From the NCBI GenBank assembly GCA_004554775.1, contig SFKI01000002.1:62001-126000 (forward strand): DNA of 64,000 nt. The letters run 5' to 3'. The position numbers and the translations under genes were made by a program. Of the stretch, positions 57,217 through 64,000 are shown piece by piece (position 1 is the first letter of the stretch; each line of letters opens with the position of its first letter). Below the pieces are notes generated by a model, which had not been told where the DNA came from, did no database searches, and saw nothing but the letters and a program-made list of their open reading frames with translations. This DNA is from Subdoligranulum variabile (GTDB taxonomy: Bacteria; Bacillota; Clostridia; Oscillospirales; Ruminococcaceae).

Positions 57217-57606
57217 TTATGCGTTGTCCGTTGGGGCGGGCTTTTCCTTTTTGATCATTGCGGTGATCTTATCCACCAGTTCCGGCAAAGCGGCAATGGC
57301 GTTGTCCACAGCGGTGACTTTTTCTACCAGCTGCATCGTGCGGACATTGCCGCCGGATACGACTAGAAATGCCACGGGCGTGACCGAGACACCGGCACCG
57401 GTGCCGCCGCCGAACATCTGCTTGGACGACTGCGGGGCAACATCGGAACCGCCCGATGCAAACCCGAACGTGACGCGGGAAACCGGGATGATGGTGGTGG
57501 TATCATCCACATGGATGGGATCGCCGATGATGGTGCTGGTGTCTACCATGTCGCGGATCTTTTCGATGGTGACGCCCATCAGACCTTGGATCGGATGCTC
57601 TGCCAT
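57217..57606 (-). CDS. ytfJ: GerW family sporulation protein YtfJ
   Basis: 129 residues. IQGLMGVTIEKIRDMVDTSTIIGDPI, SRVTFGFASGG and GGTGAGVSVTPVAFLVV are the YtfJ/GerW signature. In Bacillus it is forespore expressed and needed for germination by superdormant spores. It follows ytfI as in Bacillus. Confidence 0.92.
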   Translation of the reverse strand: MAEHPIQGLMGVTIEKIRDMVDTSTIIGDPIHVDDTTTIIPVSRVTFGFASGGSDVAPQSSKQMFGGGTGAGVSVTPVAFLVVSGGNVRTMQLVEKVTAVDNAIAALPELVDKITAMIKKEKPAPTDNA

Positions 57607-57644
57607 GGGGAACTCCTCCTTTTTTATAAAGCAAATTGTGGTGT

Positions 57645-58481
57645 TCAGTTTGTATGTGCGGGCTGTAGCTGCGGGTCTTTGCCTAAGCGAAACAAGAGCC
57701 GGAGCAGCAGCCAGAGAAGCAAAAACGGGTGAGTGTGCAGCCTGCCGGAGATACGGCGCTCAGCCATGCGCTGGCCGGTGAAATCCGGCTCGAGCTGCAA
57801 ATGGTCGCATTGCAGGCGGATAACCTGCTGCAAAAACGCCAGCAGATTGTTGGCGGCGGTCATCGCAGTGCCGTAAAGCGCGGCCGTCTGGGCAGCATCC
57901 TCACCGGTGACGGTCCAGAAAACCGTAAGGTGCTGCACCTTAATATGGCGGGCCAGAAACCGCCCGACCCAACGCAGATGCCCGAACATGCAGCGCGCAA
58001 ATGCGGTGGGGTCGTGGGTGAGCAGATCAATGGCGGCTTCGATGCGCTCGGAAATATGGAACGGCAGACCGGCGGAATTTCCCTGCTCTTTGGCCGGTTC
58101 GACGGCGGGGGCGGGTCCCGGGGGGCTGCCTGCGGGGGTGCTGGTTTGTACGGGCAGTGTCGAGGTTTGTTTTGTGGAGCTTTCGGCGGCCGCCGCTGCC
58201 ATGGGGAGCGCAGGCTGCGCGGGAGCTGCGGACCCGGAAGTGGGCTGCTGCGCGGTGCTTTGCGGCGGCTGTGCTGCGGAGGCACTACCGGCGGACGGCC
58301 GCGGCCACAGGCGGAAATGCAGCGGCCCGTACCAGGCTGTCAGTATGGGCGCGCCCGGCGAATACGCAAACCGCAATTCCACCGGCAAAATCAGCAGGAC
58401 TACGAGCAGCGCCAGCAGAAAAAGAAGCAGCCAGCCTACGAATTTGAGCACCGCCAACAAAACGGTGAGCACAATGGTCAT
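57645..58481 (-). CDS. ytfI: DUF2953 (YtfI-like) membrane protein with a long linker
   Basis: 278 residues. One strong N-terminal helix (VGWLLLFLLALLVVLLILPVELRF), then a low-complexity Pro/Ala/Ser/Thr linker (about residues 60-145), then the DUF2953 domain (KVQHLTVFWTVTGEDAAQTAALYGTAMTAANNLLAFLQ and LEPDFTGQRMAERRISGRLHTHPFLLLWL). The linker splits the usual DUF2953 segment. Function unknown. Confidence 0.8.
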   Translation of the reverse strand: MTIVLTVLLAVLKFVGWLLLFLLALLVVLLILPVELRFAYSPGAPILTAWYGPLHFRLWPRPSAGSASAAQPPQSTAQQPTSGSAAPAQPALPMAAAAAESSTKQTSTLPVQTSTPAGSPPGPAPAVEPAKEQGNSAGLPFHISERIEAAIDLLTHDPTAFARCMFGHLRWVGRFLARHIKVQHLTVFWTVTGEDAAQTAALYGTAMTAANNLLAFLQQVIRLQCDHLQLEPDFTGQRMAERRISGRLHTHPFLLLWLLLRLLFRLGKDPQLQPAHTN

Positions 58482-58487
58482 AGGCGA

Positions 58488-59081
58488 TCACTTCCATTCC
58501 AGCTGTTCGCCGTCCTCGGCGGTATCGGGGGTGGAATCGGTGGTTTCAGAAAGCTCGCTGTCCCCTGCTTCGCCATGGAGCGGCGGCAGATCGGCCAGCG
58601 AACCCAGGCCGAACACGCGCAGGAAACTGTCTGTTACCTGGAACGCGATGGGTTTGCCGGGCAGATCCAGACGCCCGGCTTCTTCGATCAGCCCTTTTTC
58701 CAGCAGCTTGGCGACGATGGAAGAGGAATCCACGCCGCGAACCTGCTCGATAAAGCTGCGGGAGACCGGCTGGTTGTAGGCGATGACCGACAAAACTTCC
58801 AGCGCGGCGGGCGAAAGCGGCGCGTTGCGGCGGGTGTCCAAAATGCGCTTGACCATCTCGCCGTAATACGGGCGGGTGGCCATCTGCCAGCGATTGGGGT
58901 CAAAGTACAAAATGGCCATGCCGCTTTCTTCTTCGTCCAGCTTTTTTTGCAGCTTTTTCAAAAGGCGTACGGCTTCTTCAGGCTCAACGCGCAAAGCATC
59001 GGCCAAGCGCGCAGCCTCGACGGGGTCGGCATGGGCAAAAAGCATGGCTTCCAGCGCGCCGATCTGTTGTTGTTCATTCAT
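58488..59081 (-). CDS. scpB: Segregation and condensation protein B
   Basis: 197 residues, two winged-helix domains (EAMLFAHADPVEAARLADAL; LEVLSVIAYNQPVSRSFIEQVRGVDSSSIVAKLLEKGLIEEAGR). Binds ScpA and SMC in chromosome condensation. Overlaps scpA by 8 bases. Confidence 0.95.
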   Translation of the reverse strand: MNEQQQIGALEAMLFAHADPVEAARLADALRVEPEEAVRLLKKLQKKLDEEESGMAILYFDPNRWQMATRPYYGEMVKRILDTRRNAPLSPAALEVLSVIAYNQPVSRSFIEQVRGVDSSSIVAKLLEKGLIEEAGRLDLPGKPIAFQVTDSFLRVFGLGSLADLPPLHGEAGDSELSETTDSTPDTAEDGEQLEWK

Positions 59082-59805
59082 GGGCGGAAGCCTCCTTCTT
59101 TCTGCGGTGGGTGCGGTCTAGGTTCAGCTGGCCGCCGTCGTCTACTTTCACGCGCCCGGCGCGGATCAGCTCGAGCAGTGCAAGGAATGTTGCCACGTGG
59201 GTGCTGCGGCTGTCCTCCGGGCTGAAAAGCTGGTTCATCTTTCGCAGGGTGCCTTTCAGCAGCCCGCGCAGCATGTGGGAAACACGGCTGGAAACCGAGA
59301 CAAACGGCGCTGTGACCAGCGGTTCAAAACGATCCTGCGTGGGTTTGCGCTTGCGCAGGCTGCGGCCCATCAGGCTGAACCAGGCTGTTACCAGCAGATT
59401 GGGGTCGTGACGGCGGGTGTACTCGGCCGCGCCTACCAGCGGCATGGGCTGGCGTACGGCGGTGTACAGGTCCCGCGCACGGCTGCCCAGTTTGGCGGCG
59501 ACCTCCTTGCAGGCGCTGTACTCAATCAGACGGCCGGTCAGTTCGGCCTTCATCCGCTCGGCTTCGGGACTGCGGGGCAGCAGCAGGGCACTTTTCATCT
59601 GCACGAGGTGCGCGGCCATGTCAATAAACTCGCTGGCAACTTCCATGCGGTTGTCCTGCAAGTTGCGGATGGTGGCTGTGTACTGGTCGATGAGCTCCAT
59701 AATGTTGATATCATAGAGGTTCATCTTATTTTTGCCCACGAGGTACAGCAGCAAATCAAGCGGACCCTCAAAATCTTCTATTTTAAAAGTAAGAACTTCC
59801 GGCAA
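59074..59805 (-). CDS. scpA: Segregation and condensation protein A
   Basis: 243 residues. FEGPLDLLLYLVGKNKMNLYDI is the diagnostic N-terminus of the kleisin; the C-terminal winged helix (TFLALLELIRAGRVKV) contacts SMC. Confidence 0.95.
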   Translation of the reverse strand: MPEVLTFKIEDFEGPLDLLLYLVGKNKMNLYDINIMELIDQYTATIRNLQDNRMEVASEFIDMAAHLVQMKSALLLPRSPEAERMKAELTGRLIEYSACKEVAAKLGSRARDLYTAVRQPMPLVGAAEYTRRHDPNLLVTAWFSLMGRSLRKRKPTQDRFEPLVTAPFVSVSSRVSHMLRGLLKGTLRKMNQLFSPEDSRSTHVATFLALLELIRAGRVKVDDGGQLNLDRTHRRKKEASAHE

Positions 59806-59809
59806 AAAA

Positions 59810-60484
59810 TCAATACCCCCACAATAACTCTACAAAGCCCGTCCCTCTAATAAGGAAAGACCAAAGGCGGTTTACGATGGCAAACAGCGGCTTGTCCAGC
59901 AAGCCGAGGAAAGTGAGCGCCAGCACGGCCAGCATGATATAACGCTCGTACTTCATCAGCTTGAAGTACAATTTTTCCGGCAAAAACAGCAAAAAGATAC
60001 GGCTGCCGTCAAACGGCGGTACCGGCAAAAGGTTGAACACGGCCAGGCTCAGGTTCATTGTGACCATGTAATAGAAAAACATTGCTAAAAACGGCAGCGT
60101 GTCCCCCACGCCGCTGTAGTAGCAGAGCTTGTAAAAAATCATGGACACCCAAGCCAGCAGCAGGTTGCTGATGGGCCCCGCCGCAGCGGACACGGCCATG
60201 CCAACCTTGGGATTTTTATAATTGTACGGGTTGATGCTGACCGGCTTGGCCCAACCGACACCGCCCACCAGCATGCACAGTGCGCCCAGCGGGTCAAAGT
60301 GGCGCATGGGGTTCAGTGAAAGGCGACCCGCGCGCACGGCGGTATCATCCCCCAGCCAGTGGCTGACCAGCGCATGGGCGGATTCATGGAATGGGATGGT
60401 AAGCAGGACCACCAGCGCCCTGCACAGGTACATCATGATCTGTGCGGTTGACAGCAGACCGTTCAAAGACAAACACCACCCCAT
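59810..60484 (-). CDS. Site-2 protease family (M50) membrane peptidase
   Basis: 224 residues, five to six helices. FHESAHALVSHWLGDDTA (HExxH) near residue 34 and NLLPVPPFDGSRIF (the NxxPxPxxDG motif) form the zinc active site, both complete. Rhomboid-independent intramembrane protease; substrate unknown. Directly upstream of scpA by 4 bases. Confidence 0.9.
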   Translation of the reverse strand: MGWCLSLNGLLSTAQIMMYLCRALVVLLTIPFHESAHALVSHWLGDDTAVRAGRLSLNPMRHFDPLGALCMLVGGVGWAKPVSINPYNYKNPKVGMAVSAAAGPISNLLLAWVSMIFYKLCYYSGVGDTLPFLAMFFYYMVTMNLSLAVFNLLPVPPFDGSRIFLLFLPEKLYFKLMKYERYIMLAVLALTFLGLLDKPLFAIVNRLWSFLIRGTGFVELLWGY

Positions 60485-60618
60485 TAAATCTCATCCTATT
60501 ATACCGTAGAAACGCCCCCAAAACAAGCCCTGCGGGGCGGTGGATGGCGGAATTTCGGCCGGATTTTGCCCAGACAAAAGAAAATATAATATTTTTCAAA
60601 CTTTTTTGCACAAAACCC

Positions 60619-60647
60619 TTGCAATTTGCAAAAATCCACGCTATAAT
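60619..60647 (+). promoter_or_regulatory. Promoter of rpmB
   Basis: TTGCAA (60619-60624), 17 bases, TATAAT (60642-60647). Confidence 0.75.
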
Positions 60648-60680
60648 ATTTAAGCTATTGAAAAGGAGGTGCAAGCAATT

Positions 60681-60869
60681 ATGGCCAAATGTTCTTGCTG
60701 TGGCAAGGGTGTCACGTTCGGTATCAAGGTTTCCCACTCTCATCGTCGGAGCAACCGTACCTGGAACCCCAATGTCAAGCGCGTGAAGGCGATCGTCGAG
60801 GGTTCCCCGAAGTATATCTACGCCTGCACCCGCTGCCTGCGCTCTGGTAAAGTTACCCGCGCGGTCTGA
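60681..60869 (+). CDS. rpmB: 50S ribosomal protein L28, zinc form
   Basis: 62 residues. CSCCGKG at the start and CTRCLRSGK at the end form the zinc site; SHSHRRSNRTWNPNVK is the family core. ATG 60681 follows AAAGGAGGT. Confidence 0.97.
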   Translation: MAKCSCCGKGVTFGIKVSHSHRRSNRTWNPNVKRVKAIVEGSPKYIYACTRCLRSGKVTRAV

Positions 60870-60884
60870 TTGGACAGAAAAAAT

Positions 60885-60919
60885 GCCGGTCACATTGCGT
60901 GACCGGCTTTTTCTCTTTT
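60885..60919 (+). terminator. Terminator after rpmB
   Basis: A 9-bp stem (60885-60893 with 60899-60907) followed by TTTTTCTCTTTT. Confidence 0.85.
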
Positions 60920-60949
60920 ATTTTTACTTTTTATAAGGAGGGTGCGGCC

Positions 60950-61123
60950 ATGCTGCCCCAAGACCCGATTATTTTGTTAAGCTATGTCAACACGCAATTG
61001 CGTGACCGGGACGCCAGCCTTGCGGCGTTCTGCGACCGGGAAAATGCCGACGAAGCAGACCTGTGTGCCCGTCTGCAAGAAGTAGGCTATACCTACGATG
61101 TAGACAAAAACCGCTTTGTCTGA
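60950..61123 (+). CDS. DUF4250 family small protein
   Basis: 57 residues. MLPQDPIILLSYVNTQLRDR...LQEVGYTYDVDKNRFV matches DUF4250, a small protein of unknown function in Clostridia and others. ATG 60950 follows AAGGAGG. The ATP-grasp gene begins 36 bases later, probably in the same transcript. Confidence 0.85.
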   Translation: MLPQDPIILLSYVNTQLRDRDASLAAFCDRENADEADLCARLQEVGYTYDVDKNRFV

Positions 61124-61159
61124 ACCCCAGCGCTTAAGAGGAGAGGAAGTATACCCGCT

Positions 61160-62353
61160 ATGAATTTTGTGTTTGTCAGCCCGCATTTCCCCAAAACGTA
61201 CTGGAATTTCTGCGAACGCCTGCATCGCAACGGAGTCAATGTGTTGGGCATCGGCGATGCGCCTTTTGACGAGATCCCCTGGCAGCTCAAGCATTGCCTG
61301 ACGGAATATTATCGTGTGAATGACTTGGGTAGCTACGACGAAATGCTGCGTGCCGTGGCATATTTTACCTTCCACTACGGCAAAATCGACTGGCTGGAGT
61401 CCAACAACGAGTATTGGCTGGAAATGGATGCCCAGATGCGCACCGATTTTAACATCACGACCGGCGCGCAGAACGATTTCATCGAGCGCATTAAATATAA
61501 GAGCAAGATGAAGGAAAGCTACATTGCGGCCGGTGTGCCGGTAGCGCGCCACCATATGGTCAGCACACTGGCGGCAGCGAAGGAGTTCATCAAACAGGTG
61601 GGCTACCCGATCATCGTCAAGCCGGATAACGGCTGTGGTGCTGAGGCTACCTATAAGCTGAACAACCTGAAAGAGCTGAAAGCATTCTACGCCGAGCCCC
61701 ACGCGGTGCCGTATATTATGGAAGAGTTCATCAATGGCACCATCGTCAGCTTTGACGGCGTGGCAGACAGCCACTGTGTGCCGCTGTTCTACACCTCGAA
61801 CGTTTTCCCTACCCCGATGCTGGATATTGTCAGCGAGCAGGGCGATTTAAGCTACTGGACGCAGAAAACCGTGCCCGCCGCGCTGAAAGACGTCGGCTTC
61901 CGCACCATCAAGGCGTTTGGCGCCAAGAGCCGGTTCTTCCACTGTGAGTTCTTCCAGCTGAACGAGGATAAGCTGGGCCTGGGCAAAAAGGGTGACTATG
62001 TGGCACTGGAAGTCAACATGCGCCCCGCTGGTGGTTACACACCCGATATGATCAACTACGCCAACTCGGTGGACTGCTACCAGATCTGGGCCGACATGGT
62101 CTGCTATGACGAGGTGCGTAGCCTGGAGCTGGACGGCCCCAAATACTACTGCGTCTATGCAGGCCGCCGCGACTGCCACACCTACAAGCACACCCATGAG
62201 CAGATCATGGCGCGTTACGGCAGCCGCATGAAGATGTGCGAGCGCATCCCCGAAGCACTGCGCTTGGATATGGGCGACGAAATGTACACGGTAGCGGTAC
62301 GCTCCAGCGCTGAGCGGGATGCATTCATCCGCTATGTGCAGGAAAAAGCCTGA
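61160..62353 (+). CDS. ATP-grasp carboxylate-amine/thiol ligase
   Basis: 397 residues. An N-terminal Rossmann-like part, then ATP-grasp: YPIIVKPDNGCGAEATYKL (nucleotide and Lys), IMEEFINGTIVSFDGVA, and VALEVNMRPAGGY (metal ligands). The family joins a carboxylate to an amine or thiol via acyl phosphate; substrate unknown. Its partner genes here are DUF4250 and nothing else that hints at a pathway. ATG 61160 follows GAGAGGAAG. Confidence 0.85.
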   Translation: MNFVFVSPHFPKTYWNFCERLHRNGVNVLGIGDAPFDEIPWQLKHCLTEYYRVNDLGSYDEMLRAVAYFTFHYGKIDWLESNNEYWLEMDAQMRTDFNITTGAQNDFIERIKYKSKMKESYIAAGVPVARHHMVSTLAAAKEFIKQVGYPIIVKPDNGCGAEATYKLNNLKELKAFYAEPHAVPYIMEEFINGTIVSFDGVADSHCVPLFYTSNVFPTPMLDIVSEQGDLSYWTQKTVPAALKDVGFRTIKAFGAKSRFFHCEFFQLNEDKLGLGKKGDYVALEVNMRPAGGYTPDMINYANSVDCYQIWADMVCYDEVRSLELDGPKYYCVYAGRRDCHTYKHTHEQIMARYGSRMKMCERIPEALRLDMGDEMYTVAVRSSAERDAFIRYVQEKA

Positions 62354-62374
62354 CTTTACATTATTTATAAATCA

Positions 62375-62413
62375 AAAATGGGTATCCGATGGAAGAAATC
62401 AGATACCCATTTT
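62375..62413 (+). terminator. Bidirectional terminator after the ATP-grasp gene
   Basis: A 12-bp stem (62375-62386 with 62402-62413) with TTTTTT on plus and AT-rich tail on minus. Confidence 0.8.
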
Positions 62414-63922
62414 TTAGTTGGTATAATCGGCAATCGTGACCGAATTTTTGCCGTAGTAAGGCGTCAGCCCCCAAAGATCCGAGCCGGGAGCTACATCGGT
62501 ATAAAACAGCAGCCATGGGCGCTCATCCTCGGTCAAGGGGCGGATAACAGCATCCGGCTGGGCCGGGTCAGTCAGGGTGGCTTCTCGTTCGTCCAACACC
62601 TGAGCAAAACGCGCCGCTTCACCGTCGGCCAGCTCGTAGACAGCTTCCAGCGTAGTGGCAAAGTGGTTGTCCTGCCCCTCTTTTACGGTGTGGCTGCCGA
62701 TGCAGGCCATGCAGATGAGCATTGCGGAAAAAGCGATGGGCAGGTGCTTCCCTGCTTTCTCCAGATGGCGGATCGCAGGTGTCAGGCAGACGCCGCGGAT
62801 ACGCTCCAGCCAGCCGAAGAACAAAAACTCAGTAACAGCCAGCCCGAGGATGAAAGTCATCCAGACGACATTCAGCAGCCGCCCGGCACCGATGCCGCCC
62901 ATCGTGTAGGACGGCAGAAAAATCATGCCCCACATCAGCACAAAGGTGGCGGCAATGCCTGCCAGCGGATGGCGGAACACGCGGTCCGGCACGGTGCGGC
63001 TTTGCGCCAAAAAACGCAGCGGCAGCGCCAGCAGCACCAGCAGGCAAAGCAGCGGCACATCCAGCCAGCGAATCCACTCAAGCGCAGCCAGCACAAAGCT
63101 TTTTAGAACAGCCTCGGCAAAGCCCGCCCCGGCAAACCCGGCGGTGCGAACCCGCGTGCCGGGAGCTGTTACATTGATCAGCAGCCCCGCCACAGCGGCG
63201 GCAAAGGCGGGCAAGTGATAAAACCGGTGATGCCGCGCGCAAAGCACAACGGCCAGCAGCAAAACCAGCACATTCAAAAGCCCGGCGACCTGATGCCCGC
63301 CGCCGATGATGAGCCCAATCACGACCCCGGCAGCACAGTGCAAAAGGCGCTGTCCGCGGGTGAGCTGCGGCGCAAAGCACAGGACGAACGTCAGCCCGGC
63401 GTTAAGCACGGCCAGCGAAAAATACGGTAGATAGTTCATTGCACCGTTGAACCAGTACAGCCCTTCCACCGGGGCGGGCATGCCCTCAATAAAAGCAAAA
63501 CAGACCAGCAGTGCCAGTGCCCAGGGCAGGTGCTTTTGCGCCGGGGCTAGACGGCGTACCACGCAGTGAAACGCCCCGTACAGGCAGAAAAACAACGGCA
63601 CCAGCACGCAAAGCAGTGTCAGCCCATACCAGCAATTGCCGAAAATGGCAGGCTGCCAGGCCAGCAGAAAACCGGAAATGTACAGCCCCTGCCAATTCTC
63701 AAAATAATATACGTTTGTGTCCCAGGCGGCTTTCAGCAGGCGCTGCAGGTTAAAGCCGTACTGCTGCACCACTGCATGGGTGTGGGCCGCGTAGATGTAA
63801 TCGTCTGCCGAGGGCCGCGCAAACACGGCCAGCGCAAAAACCGGGATCAGCAGCAGCCCAATATCAAGGGCCAGACGCCGCAGCCAGCGCTTTTGCGCGG
63901 CAGGATCATGCCAGAAATCCAT
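62414..63922 (-). CDS. DUF6056-like polytopic membrane protein
   Basis: 502 residues, about eleven to twelve membrane helices. ARPSADDYIYAAHTHAVVQQYG and YYFENWQGLYISGFLLA resemble the conserved first loop of DUF6056, which looks like a GT-C type glycosyltransferase (acidic DD after helix 1). The C-terminal 110 residues form a soluble outside domain. ATG 63922 after GGGGC; a GTG two codons earlier is possible. Likely cell-surface polysaccharide or lipid glycosylation, by inference. Confidence 0.65.
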   Translation of the reverse strand: MDFWHDPAAQKRWLRRLALDIGLLLIPVFALAVFARPSADDYIYAAHTHAVVQQYGFNLQRLLKAAWDTNVYYFENWQGLYISGFLLAWQPAIFGNCWYGLTLLCVLVPLFFCLYGAFHCVVRRLAPAQKHLPWALALLVCFAFIEGMPAPVEGLYWFNGAMNYLPYFSLAVLNAGLTFVLCFAPQLTRGQRLLHCAAGVVIGLIIGGGHQVAGLLNVLVLLLAVVLCARHHRFYHLPAFAAAVAGLLINVTAPGTRVRTAGFAGAGFAEAVLKSFVLAALEWIRWLDVPLLCLLVLLALPLRFLAQSRTVPDRVFRHPLAGIAATFVLMWGMIFLPSYTMGGIGAGRLLNVVWMTFILGLAVTEFLFFGWLERIRGVCLTPAIRHLEKAGKHLPIAFSAMLICMACIGSHTVKEGQDNHFATTLEAVYELADGEAARFAQVLDEREATLTDPAQPDAVIRPLTEDERPWLLFYTDVAPGSDLWGLTPYYGKNSVTIADYTN

Positions 63923-63935
63923 ATGCACGCCCCGG

Positions 63936-64000
63936 TTACGGGTTGCCCAGCGTCATTTGCAGGAAGTAGGTCCACTGTTTCTCCCACCAGACCCAATCGT
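63936..64000 (-). CDS. 3' end of a further gene (cut by window edge)
   Basis: The minus strand holds an open frame running into the window edge and stopping at 63936, with the last residues DWVWWEKQWTYFLQMTLGNP. Its start is outside. It ends 13 bases before the DUF6056-like gene, so the two are probably co-transcribed. Too short to name. Confidence 0.45.
   Translation of the reverse strand, partial: DWVWWEKQWTYFLQMTLGNP

Noticed and set aside
60384..60893. 169-codon minus frame between the site-2 protease and rpmB
   Set aside because: Overlaps the certain rpmB gene and its promoter on the other strand; no motif and no ribosome site.

Overview
The window is chromosomal DNA of an anaerobic, Gram-positive, low-to-moderate GC Firmicute, most likely a Clostridia member of the Oscillospiraceae/Ruminococcaceae (the Gemmiger/Subdoligranulum/Faecalibacterium neighbourhood is an inference from gene content; the genus cannot be fixed from the sequence alone). 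Reasons: sporulation genes (spoIIGA, sigE, sigG, yqfC, yqfD, ylbJ-like, ytfJ), classic Firmicutes operon orders, a group B-type [FeFe] hydrogenase, zinc-type L28 and L32 proteins, a two-carboxylate (probably Na+) ATP synthase rotor, strong GGAGG Shine-Dalgarno sites and TTGACA/TATAAT promoters with 17-base spacers. It is a core-genome region: no prophage, no CRISPR, no rRNA, no intact IS. The only mobile trace is a short group II intron remnant near 24.0-24.2 kb. Most genes lie on the minus strand and no gene-free stretch exceeds 300 bases.

Layout: 0-3.5 kb, end of aspartokinase, then sigG, a small membrane-anchored gene on the opposite strand, sigE and spoIIGA. 3.6-7 kb, a radical SAM protein divergent from a TetR regulator, then an unrecognised 316-residue protein. 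7-14.8 kb, the yqfC-yqfD / phoH-ybeY-dgkA-era-yqzL-recO-mutS2 cluster. 14.9-17.1 kb, ylbJ-like, a small Cys protein and a membrane protein. 17.1-23 kb, uvrB-uvrA and radC. 23-28.4 kb, an RluA-type synthase, the intron scar, a cysteine desulfurase-TtcA-like pair, a MATE transporter behind a transcription attenuator, and a DUF6054-like protein. 28.6 kb, tRNA-Pro(GGG). 28.8-36.1 kb, the complete atp operon (atpZ-I-B-E-F-H-A-G-D-C). 36.2-40.8 kb, a small unknown gene, the DUF512 radical SAM-der-plsY operon and yceD-rpmF. 40.9-44 kb, a small P-loop protein, pgi and dacF. 44.1-47.3 kb, mtaB and the hydrogenase. 47.3-52.9 kb, walJ-rlmH, murA, a LysM-G5-M23 envelope peptidase and a second RluA-type synthase. 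53-56.2 kb, a three-gene biotin-dependent carboxyltransferase operon. 56.4-60.5 kb, site-2 protease-scpA-scpB-ytfI-ytfJ-rluB. 60.6-64 kb, rpmB, DUF4250, an ATP-grasp ligase, a large polytopic DUF6056-like protein and the tail of one more gene.

Together the window covers sporulation control, DNA repair (UvrAB, RecO, MutS2, RadC), ribosome and tRNA maturation (Era, Der, YbeY, RlmH, MtaB, TtcA-like, three pseudouridine synthases), envelope building (MurA, DacF, M23, PlsY, DgkA) and energy metabolism (F-type ATP synthase, hydrogenase, biotin carboxyltransferase). The Na+-type rotor motif and the biotin-dependent carboxyltransferase set suggest, by inference, a sodium-linked energy economy. Several genes appear to start with TTG behind a well-placed Shine-Dalgarno site.
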